NCBI GenBank assembly: GCA_021774015.1
Contig: JAJFJO010000217.1
Coordinates: forward strand, 1-12,148
Source: Gammaproteobacteria bacterium
GTDB lineage: Bacteria; Pseudomonadota; Gammaproteobacteria; Coxiellales; Coxiellaceae
Length of the DNA: 12,148 nt
Reading direction: 5' to 3'
Below, piece after piece: positions 6,869 through 12,148 of this stretch. Under the pieces are notes generated by a model that worked only from the letters and a program-made list of their open reading frames with translations, did not search any database and was not told the DNA's origin. Within the stretch, counting starts at the first letter, position 1. Each line of letters begins with the position of its first letter. The position numbers and the translations under genes are program-made.

Positions 6869-6924
6869 GATTCCTGTGAGATTCTACTGTATAAGTTTGA
6901 AAAAGGTGTTCTTAAAACGGCTAG

Positions 6925-6933
6925 TTATCAACA
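6925..6933 (+). promoter_or_regulatory. DnaA box, 8/9
   Basis: TTATCAACA differs from consensus only at position 6. It lies in the right cluster. Confidence 0.5.
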
Positions 6934-6953
6934 GTTAAAGGCTTCATTCAGAG

Positions 6954-6962
6954 TAATCCACA
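6954..6962 (+). promoter_or_regulatory. DnaA box, 8/9
   Basis: TAATCCACA differs from consensus only at position 2. It lies 20 bases after the preceding box. Confidence 0.5.
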
Positions 6963-7050
6963 ACAAAACTCTTTTTATAAAGCACTCTCATACATCTTAC
7001 CAACAAACTATCTTCTTTGCATCTGTTTGATATAAAAAGGATTTAAAGAG

Positions 7051-7059
7051 TTATCCACA
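7051..7059 (+). promoter_or_regulatory. Perfect DnaA box next to AT-rich module 2
   Basis: TTATCCACA is an exact match. It lies 15 bases before AT-rich module 2, the usual geometry of a box bordering the unwinding element. Confidence 0.8.
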
Positions 7060-7074
7060 GAAAATTCATCCTTA

Positions 7075-7112
7075 ATAACTACTTATTAAATATATATTCC
7101 TAATATTGTTAT
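7075..7112. repeat. AT-rich module 2, candidate DNA unwinding element
   Basis: It contains ATAACTACTTAT (7075-7086), an AT-only run to 7098 and ATTGTTAT (7105-7112), matching module 1 in order and near spacing. It is flanked by a perfect DnaA box on one side and the rpmH promoter region on the other, which makes it the better unwinding candidate of the two. Confidence 0.55.
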
Positions 7113-7160
7113 GAGTAATCGCGTTTTTTTCCAAAAGAAATATTCGCCTTAAATTCTTGC

Positions 7161-7189
7161 TTGTATTACTTCGCACTCTGCACTATTAT
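7161..7189 (+). promoter_or_regulatory. Candidate promoter of the rpmH operon
   Basis: TTGTAT (7161-7166), a 17-base spacer and TATTAT (7184-7189) lie about 35 bases before rpmH. The -35 is weak (3/6) and the -10 good (5/6). Expected start is near 7196. Confidence 0.45.
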
Positions 7190-7224
7190 TGCCAGTTCAT
7201 TTTTCAGTATGACGAGAAGAGATT

Positions 7225-7359
7225 ATGAAAAGAACATATCAACCGAGCAAAATAAAGAGAAAGCGTACTCATGGCTTCCGTGCTCGCATGAAAACAGTAG
7301 GTGGACGAGCTGTGATTAACCGCCGCCGCGCTAAGGGCAGAAAGACACTAAGTGCTTAA
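7225..7359 (+). CDS. rpmH: 50S ribosomal protein L34
   Basis: This 44-residue, very basic protein has the full bL34 pattern: MKRTYQPSKIKRKRTHGFRA (1-20), then RMKTVGGRAVINRRRAKGRK (21-40) and the ending TLSA. L34 is a late-binding protein of the large ribosomal subunit that contacts 23S rRNA. The length equals the typical 44-46 residues and the start is fixed by the conserved MKRTYQPS. The ribosome site is modest (GAGAAGAG just upstream). It is the first gene of the rpmH-rnpA-yidD-yidC-mnmE set and sits directly beside the predicted origin. Its last 8 bases overlap the rnpA start, suggesting translational coupling. Confidence 0.98.
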   Translation: MKRTYQPSKIKRKRTHGFRARMKTVGGRAVINRRRAKGRKTLSA

Positions 7360-7723
7360 AAAGTTTGGGTTTTTCCCAGAAAGTCACCTAAGAAATAAGG
7401 CTGATTTCGACCAAGTTTTTAAAGCTCGCCAACGTTTTTTTGGGAAACACTTTGCGCTGTACTGGCGATTAAACTCGCTGACAATAGCCCGGATTGGTTT
7501 AGTGACCAGCAAGCACAATCTGCCGAAGGCGGTGGATAGGAATCGGTTTAGACGAGTGGCTAAGGAAGCATTTAGATTACAGCAACAACAACTACAAGGG
7601 TTTGACCTCGTTGTTGTGGCAAAGAAGCACAAGGAAAAAGTAGCAAACCAAGAGTTGCATCGATGCATAAACAGCTTATTGAACAGGTTGATCGCGCAAT
7701 CAGCTTCCTCTTCCTCGGCGTAA
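7352..7723 (+). CDS. rnpA: Ribonuclease P protein component
   Basis: RnpA is the protein subunit that helps the RNase P ribozyme cleave 5' leaders from pre-tRNAs. The 123 residues match the family (about 115-130). Hallmarks are the FGFFPESHLRNKADFDQVF N-terminus, the central strand IGLVTSKHNLPKAV and the RNR helix signature DRNRFRRVAKEAFR (about 62-75), followed by FDLVVVAKK. The GTG start at 7352 is the only initiator that keeps the conserved N-terminus, and it overlaps the rpmH stop by 8 bases. The 3' end overlaps yidD by 61 bases, an overlap common in this locus. The Ser/Ala-rich tail (SASSSSA) is encoded entirely in that overlap. Confidence 0.96.
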   Translation: MLKKFGFFPESHLRNKADFDQVFKARQRFFGKHFALYWRLNSLTIARIGLVTSKHNLPKAVDRNRFRRVAKEAFRLQQQQLQGFDLVVVAKKHKEKVANQELHRCINSLLNRLIAQSASSSSA

Positions 7724-7920
7724 TCCGAGTGTATCAATATGCAATAAGCCCCCTCTTTGGATCTCGATGCCGCTTCTACCCCAGTTGCTCTGGATACGCC
7801 CATCTTGCAATACAGCGATTTGGGGCAATTAAAGGATCATGGTTAGCGATACGCCGTATTGGTCGCTGCCATCCATTTAACGCAGGGGGCTATGATCCCG
7901 TGCCTAACAAGCAGAAATAA
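7663..7920 (+). CDS. yidD: Membrane protein insertion efficiency factor YidD
   Basis: YidD is a small membrane-associated protein that assists YidC- and Sec-dependent insertion. The 85 residues carry the family core: a hydrophobic amphipathic N-terminal helix (about 12-32), YQYAISPLFGSRCRFYPSCS (24-43), GAIKGSWLAIRRIGRCHPFN (54-73) and GGYDPVP (75-81). The three conserved cysteines are C36, C42 and C69. The ATG at 7663 lies inside rnpA in a different frame; a later start would shorten the N-terminal helix. Its stop is 5 bases before yidC, so yidD and yidC are tightly coupled. Confidence 0.95.
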   Translation: MHKQLIEQVDRAISFLFLGVIRVYQYAISPLFGSRCRFYPSCSGYAHLAIQRFGAIKGSWLAIRRIGRCHPFNAGGYDPVPNKQK

Positions 7921-7925
7921 AAACT

Positions 7926-9602
7926 ATGAAGGATTTTCGTCGCCTAGCTCTCTATTTTGCCCTCGCTGTCACCGGTGTGCTTTTGTGGAACGCCTGGGAG
8001 AAAGATCATCCCCCTGCAGCTGTTCAGCCTCAGACACAAGCTCAAATGACACCAGCAGCCTCCAAGACACAATCAGGAGATTATGTTCCTCAGACCTTCA
8101 CACCGTCGAGCACACCAGCTACCCGCAAAACAACGCCGACACAGAGTACTAGCCACATCCCCCAAGGAAAAATGGTTCGTGTTAAAACAGATGTGTTGAA
8201 TGTGGCGATTAATCTTAATGGTGGAACGCTGGCTAAAGCGCTGTTACCGAAGTATCCCAAGACACTAAAAAACCCTGACCAATACGTACAAATTTTAAAC
8301 CCTAACCCTGCAGCAACGTATATAGCACAAAGTGGTCTAACAGATGCGGGTAAGCCAATACGATTTACAGCAGCTAGGTCATCGTATCAATTGCAGGAGG
8401 GCCAAAAGCAATTGGATGTGGTGTTAACCGGGAACACATCTAATGGGTTAAAGGTTACTAAGACATTTGTTTTTAAGCGTGACCACTATGGGGTTGATGT
8501 TAAGTTTAATATTAAAAACGCATCAACAGCGACATGGAAAGGTGGTATCTATCATCAAATCACTCGTAAAAATGTTCCGCAAAAAACATCATTCCATTCG
8601 CGCTCCTATAGTGGCGCTTCATACGGCTCACCGAAAAAACCGTATGAGAAGTTATCCTTCAAAACGATGAAAGAACAAAACCTAAGCAAGAATGTGCAGG
8701 GTGGCTGGGTTGCAATGCAGCAGCAATATTTCTTATCAACCTGGGTGCCAGAACAAAGCACCAGCAACCATTTTTATACACATGCAAGTCAAGGTTCCAA
8801 TAATCAAGGCTTATTTACCATCGGTTTTGTTAGCCCACAAATGAGTTTAGCGCCTGGGGCAAGCGCAAAAAGCCAAGCTGCTTTTTATGTGGGCCCTGAA
8901 TTAGGTAAACGTTTAAGTGCGTTAGCAAAAGGTTTGGACCTTACGATTGATTACGGATGGTTGTGGCCGATTTCAAAACTTGTTTTTTGGGTGATGGCAC
9001 TCATTCACAGCCTTGTTGGAAATTGGGGATGGTCAATTGTTCTGGTCACTTTACTGATTAAGCTCGTTTTCTATCCTTTATCGAACAAGAGCTATGTCTC
9101 TATGGCGAAAATGCGAGAGTTGGCGCCACGCATGAAGCAGCTTAAAGAACGCTATGCAGATGATAAGCAGGCGATGAGTAAAGCAACGATGGAGATGTAT
9201 AAAAAAGAAAAGGTGAACCCGATGGGTGGGTGTTTGCCGATGATTATACAAATCCCTGTGTTTATTGCGCTGTATTATGTCTTAATTGAAGCCGTTCAAT
9301 TACGTCAAGCGCCGTTTATTTTTTGGATTCATGATTTATCGGTGAAAGACCCTTACTATGTACTGCCGATTTTGATGGGGCTCAGCATGTTTGTTCAGCA
9401 AAAGCTAAGCCCTCCTCCGCCGGATCCAACGCAAGCAAAAGTCATGATGTTTTTACCTATTGTGTTTACGATCTTCTTTATTTCGTTTCCGGCTGGTTTG
9501 GTGTTGTATTGGTTGACCAACAATATCCTGTCTGTATTGCAACAGTGGTATGTGATGAAAAAATTTGATCCGAAGGCTCAAAAAAGTAAAAAAAAAAGAT
9601 AA
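7926..9602 (+). CDS. yidC: Membrane protein insertase YidC
   Basis: YidC inserts and folds inner-membrane proteins, alone or with SecYEG. The 558 residues match the proteobacterial form. TM1 is at about 6-22, followed by a Pro/Thr/Gln-rich linker (28-80), a large periplasmic beta domain (about 85-335) and the conserved five-helix insertase core (about 350-545). Core motifs include LVTLLIKLVFYPLSNKSY (373-390), the cytoplasmic coiled hairpin with MAKMRELAPRMKQLKERY (393-410), NPMGGCLPMIIQIPVFIALY (431-450) and FPAGLVLYWLTNNILSVLQQ (521-540). The buried positive charge of the insertion groove (Arg in E. coli TM2) is Lys379 here, a known variation. The C-terminus is Lys-rich (KAQKSKKKR), suited to ribosome contact. 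The yidC-mnmE gap (9603-9697) contains a strong hairpin. Confidence 0.97.
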   Translation: MKDFRRLALYFALAVTGVLLWNAWEKDHPPAAVQPQTQAQMTPAASKTQSGDYVPQTFTPSSTPATRKTTPTQSTSHIPQGKMVRVKTDVLNVAINLNGGTLAKALLPKYPKTLKNPDQYVQILNPNPAATYIAQSGLTDAGKPIRFTAARSSYQLQEGQKQLDVVLTGNTSNGLKVTKTFVFKRDHYGVDVKFNIKNASTATWKGGIYHQITRKNVPQKTSFHSRSYSGASYGSPKKPYEKLSFKTMKEQNLSKNVQGGWVAMQQQYFLSTWVPEQSTSNHFYTHASQGSNNQGLFTIGFVSPQMSLAPGASAKSQAAFYVGPELGKRLSALAKGLDLTIDYGWLWPISKLVFWVMALIHSLVGNWGWSIVLVTLLIKLVFYPLSNKSYVSMAKMRELAPRMKQLKERYADDKQAMSKATMEMYKKEKVNPMGGCLPMIIQIPVFIALYYVLIEAVQLRQAPFIFWIHDLSVKDPYYVLPILMGLSMFVQQKLSPPPPDPTQAKVMMFLPIVFTIFFISFPAGLVLYWLTNNILSVLQQWYVMKKFDPKAQKSKKKR

Positions 9603-9646
9603 GGCAATTAGCTTAAAATATAGCTAGTAGATTAGTAAGATGGTAC

Positions 9647-9675
9647 TCCTGGTGAGGTGATTTTCCTCACCAGGA
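9647..9675 (+). terminator. Perfect 11-bp hairpin between yidC and mnmE, attenuator or processing site
   Basis: TCCTGGTGAGG (9647-9657) and CCTCACCAGGA (9665-9675) are exact reverse complements around a 7-base loop, TGATTTT. No run of T follows on either strand, so this is not a classical intrinsic terminator. It may be an RNase processing site, an mRNA stabiliser that uncouples yidC from mnmE levels, or a protein-binding dyad. The structure is certain as sequence; the role is not known. Confidence 0.5.
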
Positions 9676-9697
9676 ATGCATAAACCCCAGCAAAAAA

Positions 9698-11050
9698 ATG
9701 AGCAATAGAAACCTAGAAACAATCACTGCCGTTGCAACACCTCCAGGACGAGGTGGTGTTGGTATTATTCGTGTGTCAGGTCCTTTATCTTCACGTATTG
9801 CAGAGCAGATGTTGGGTTTTGTTCCCCAGCCACGACAAGCAAAGTTATGCCAATTTTTAAGTGGTGATAACAATCCAATTGACGAAGGCATTGCTTTATA
9901 TTTCCCTAACCCCAGCTCTTTTACCGGTGAAGATGTGTTAGAGCTGCAAGGCCATGGCGGTCCTGTGGTGATGGATTTATTGTTGCAGCGTATTTTGAGT
10001 TTAGGTGCGCGCTTAGCTGAACCTGGTGAGTTTTCACAAAGAGCGTTTCTTAACGATAAAATGGATTTAGTGCAAGTTGAAGCGGTGGCGGATTTAATTG
10101 ATGCAGCATCTACGCAAGCTGCAAAGTCCGCGATGCATTCTTTACAGGGTGATTTTTCTAAAACGATTAATGGTTTGGTGCTTGAGCTCATTCAGCTGCG
10201 TATGATGGTAGAGGCAGCAATTGATTTTCCAGATGAAGAGATTGATTTTTTAGCTGAAAGCGACGTTGTTAAAGATATAATAAAAGTTCAAGAAAAATTA
10301 ACAAACGTATTAGAGACAACGAAACAGGGTGTTATTTTACGTGATGGTTTAAATATTGTTATTGCAGGCAAGCCTAATGCAGGGAAGTCGACGTTATTAA
10401 ATTGTTTGGCGGGAAGGGATGTGGCTATCGTAACGGATGTTGCTGGCACTACACGCGATATTTTAAAAGAATATATTCATATTGATGGCATGCCACTACA
10501 TATCATTGATACAGCAGGGTTGCGCGACAGCACTGATATTGTAGAGCAAGAAGGTATGCGCCGCGCATGGGATCAGATCCATAAAGCAGATTTGGTGTTG
10601 TTGATTATCGATGCGACAGATAATGATACGGATACAGTTGAGCATCTCGATGGCATTCCCGATTCAGTACCGGTTTGTACTGTATTTAATAAGATTGATC
10701 TTTCTGGCGCAAGCGAGCAACCGGCGTCTCATAAGGCTACCCCTTCAATTTATATATCCGCAAAAAAAGGCGAAGGAATAGACGCGTTGAAAAATCATTT
10801 AAAGACATTTGCAGGTTATGCTGGCAACAACGAAGGCACCTTTACCGCACGCCGCCGCCATCTAGATGCGATTATTCGCGCACAAGAATATATTAATTCG
10901 GGCGTACAACAATTTACAGAGCATCATGCGGGTGAGCTTTTGGCAGAAGATTTACGTTTAGCTCAACAAGCTTTATCTGAAATCACCGGCGAATTTACCG
11001 CCGATGATTTGCTCGGAGAAATATTTTCAAGTTTTTGTATTGGTAAATAA
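9698..11050 (+). CDS. mnmE: tRNA uridine-5-carboxymethylaminomethyl modification GTPase MnmE
   Basis: MnmE (TrmE/ThdF) works with MnmG to modify the wobble uridine (U34) of several tRNAs. The 450 residues match the family. The N-terminal folate-binding domain starts with TITAVATPPGRGGVGIIRVS (8-27) and includes SFTGEDVLELQGHGG (74-88). The inserted G domain has G1 GKPNAGKS (224-231), G2 VAGTTRD (248-254), G3 DTAGLRD (271-277) and G4 NKID (331-334). The C-terminus ends SSFCIGK with the conserved Cys447. The ATG at 9698 is the only start fitting the conserved N-terminus, yet it lacks a clear ribosome site: the nearest AGGA is in the right arm of the hairpin, 22 bases away. The 3' end overlaps the convergent MFS gene by 24 bases. 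Confidence 0.97.
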   Translation: MSNRNLETITAVATPPGRGGVGIIRVSGPLSSRIAEQMLGFVPQPRQAKLCQFLSGDNNPIDEGIALYFPNPSSFTGEDVLELQGHGGPVVMDLLLQRILSLGARLAEPGEFSQRAFLNDKMDLVQVEAVADLIDAASTQAAKSAMHSLQGDFSKTINGLVLELIQLRMMVEAAIDFPDEEIDFLAESDVVKDIIKVQEKLTNVLETTKQGVILRDGLNIVIAGKPNAGKSTLLNCLAGRDVAIVTDVAGTTRDILKEYIHIDGMPLHIIDTAGLRDSTDIVEQEGMRRAWDQIHKADLVLLIIDATDNDTDTVEHLDGIPDSVPVCTVFNKIDLSGASEQPASHKATPSIYISAKKGEGIDALKNHLKTFAGYAGNNEGTFTARRRHLDAIIRAQEYINSGVQQFTEHHAGELLAEDLRLAQQALSEITGEFTADDLLGEIFSSFCIGK

Positions 11051-12148
11051 TCCCGGAAAATGCACGGTCCCCATAAACCCATCTACAACCATCCACAAAG
11101 ACACTGACGTCAAACTAACACCACCAGAAAAAACTAAAAACCAATAAGGTGATACCACATTATGAGTGACTCGCATCAACAACAATCCTGCAAATGGCAC
11201 TAACCCGCCAAACAATAAAAAGGAAAAATTATAACTGAGAGAAATAGAACTATAACGAATACCAATAGGAAATAGTTCAACCAATAGTGCAGGCAAAGGA
11301 CCAATTACACAACCACTCACAATGCTCAACAAGATCTCACCACTGTATATTAAAAGTAGGTTGTGTTGACCGTATAAATAATAAAGAGGATGAGCCAACA
11401 CCATTAATCCTATAGCGCCACATAAAACAACGATTCTACGGCCAATGATATCAGAAACAAAACCAGCAGCTATTATAAAAATCACTAAAAAAATTAAACC
11501 AAAATCCACAATGTTGGCGGCACTAGACCCAGTGTAGTGAAGTGTATCGATTAAATAGCTATAAAGGCAGATATACATTTGATAAATACTACACGCGGCT
11601 CCAGCACATAGCCCAAAAGCTAATAATAATTTTGTTTTATGGTTTTTTATTGCCTCTTTTAATGGTGAGCGTGAGGTGTTTTGTTGAAGTTGCAATTTAA
11701 TAAAAACCTGACTTTCAGATAAAGATTGTTTAATGTAATAACCCACAATGGCAAATAAGCCACTAATTAAAAAAGGTATTCGCCACAACGAAGAACTACT
11801 AGACCCCCAGAAATTCACAAAGGTAAAAGCTAAGGCGGCCAACAACATGCCCGATTTAGCGCCAGAAAAACAGTGCGACCCCATAATTCCTTTTTGATGA
11901 GGCTCTGCAAACTCAACCGAAAAAACGAAAGATCCAGGGAACTGCCCCCCAACCGATAAGCCCTGCGCCATTCTAAATATAATTAATAACACGCCAGCCA
12001 ATAAACCAATTTGTGAATACCCCGGCAAGATACCTATAAGGAAAGTAGGTATTAACATTAGTAAAACAGAACCTAATAAAGCCTGTAAACGCCCATACTG
12101 ATCTCCATAGTGTGAAAAAACAATCCCTCCTATGGGGCGTAGTAAAAA
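11027..12148 (-). CDS. MFS transporter, metabolite:H+ symporter (ProP/MHS-like) family, N-terminus missing
   Basis: The frame is open to the right edge, so the gene begins outside the window. The Met at 12058 is internal, because the 30 codons before it encode FLLRPIGGIVFSHYGDQYGR, the loop 2-3 signature of MHS-family carriers. A total of 373 residues are visible; about 60 N-terminal residues (TM1 and most of TM2) are missing. Further family marks are GLSVGGQFPGSFVFSVEFAE, GSHCFSGAKSGML and the mid-protein repeat of the signature, GFVSDIIGRRIVVL. About ten hydrophobic segments follow. MHS members carry osmolytes, dicarboxylates, sugars or siderophore-like compounds with protons; the substrate cannot be told here. 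The 3' end overlaps mnmE by 24 bases on the opposite strand. Confidence 0.88.
   Translation of the reverse strand, partial: FLLRPIGGIVFSHYGDQYGRLQALLGSVLLMLIPTFLIGILPGYSQIGLLAGVLLIIFRMAQGLSVGGQFPGSFVFSVEFAEPHQKGIMGSHCFSGAKSGMLLAALAFTFVNFWGSSSSSLWRIPFLISGLFAIVGYYIKQSLSESQVFIKLQLQQNTSRSPLKEAIKNHKTKLLLAFGLCAGAACSIYQMYICLYSYLIDTLHYTGSSAANIVDFGLIFLVIFIIAAGFVSDIIGRRIVVLCGAIGLMVLAHPLYYLYGQHNLLLIYSGEILLSIVSGCVIGPLPALLVELFPIGIRYSSISLSYNFSFLLFGGLVPFAGLLLMRVTHNVVSPYWFLVFSGGVSLTSVSLWMVVDGFMGTVHFPGLFTNTKT

Larger units (their letters stand above)
6498..7112. other. Predicted chromosomal replication origin (oriC)
   Basis: The 782 bases between usp and rpmH carry no convincing gene. They hold two clusters of DnaA boxes, all in the TTATCCACA orientation on the plus strand: left, starting at 6498, 6567, 6596 and 6617; right, starting at 6860, 6925, 6954 and 7051. 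Two AT-rich modules (6723-6757 and 7075-7112) could serve as unwinding elements. Position next to rpmH-rnpA-yidD-yidC-mnmE is a classic origin context. Only one GATC (6818-6821) was seen, so E. coli-style Dam/SeqA control is unlikely. The dnaA gene is not adjacent. GC-skew inversion would be the decisive test and was not computed. Confidence 0.75.

Noticed and set aside
7384..7803. 139-codon minus-strand frame over rnpA and yidD
   Set aside because: It is antisense to two well-conserved genes; its Cys/Ser/Arg-rich composition is what a shadow frame gives.
7859..8152. 97-codon plus-strand frame across the yidD-yidC junction
   Set aside because: It overlaps both conserved genes out of frame and has no family features.
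9667..10191. 174-codon minus-strand frame over the start of mnmE
   Set aside because: It is antisense to the conserved folate-binding domain and shows no motif.
12056..12058. Start codon of the MFS transporter at 12058
   Set aside because: The 30 codons before it encode the conserved MHS loop 2-3 signature, so this Met is internal and the gene is cut by the window edge.
1..12148. CRISPR arrays, insertion sequences, tRNA or rRNA genes, prophage genes
   Set aside because: No regularly spaced repeats, transposase motifs, terminal inverted repeats or tRNA/rRNA signatures were seen on either strand.

Overview
The window looks like a chromosomal segment from a gammaproteobacterium of fairly low GC. 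The gene order rpmH-rnpA-yidD-yidC-mnmE, a long gammaproteobacterial-type YidC with a large periplasmic domain, an E. coli-style NfrA/NfrB pair and an MHS-type MFS transporter all fit this. A host-associated or aquatic lineage near Legionellales is possible, but that is a guess from overall flavour.

The left third (1-4564) is an accessory surface-glycan block. It holds the 3' part of a UDP-GlcNAc 2-epimerase gene (wecB), then an NfrB-like family 2 glycosyltransferase carrying a C-terminal MshEN/GspE-N domain, then a convergent NfrA-like TPR/outer-membrane protein. In E. coli these three proteins make and export the ManNAc-containing glycan that phage N4 uses as receptor, so this reads as a compact version of that pathway. 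The nfrB reading frame has an in-frame TAA at codon 19 (720-722). The family N-terminus and first Rossmann strand lie in the same frame on both sides of it, so the gene is a recent nonsense pseudogene, a readthrough case or a sequencing error.

The middle (4665-6442) carries rsmB (16S rRNA m5C967 methyltransferase), without its common partners fmt and def, and a convergent universal stress protein gene.

The gene-free stretch 6443-7224 looks like the replication origin. It has at least eight exact or near DnaA boxes, all in the same orientation, arranged in two clusters, and two related AT-rich modules. The dnaA gene is absent: a universal stress gene sits where dnaA-dnaN would be in many gammaproteobacteria.

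The right part (7225-11050) is the conserved co-directional set rpmH, rnpA, yidD, yidC, mnmE. It covers ribosome assembly, tRNA 5' maturation, membrane-protein insertion and tRNA wobble-uridine modification. A perfect 11-bp hairpin lies between yidC and mnmE. A convergent MFS transporter gene overlaps the end of mnmE by 24 bp and runs off the right edge. All three convergent gene pairs in the window overlap or nearly touch, with no strong terminator between them.
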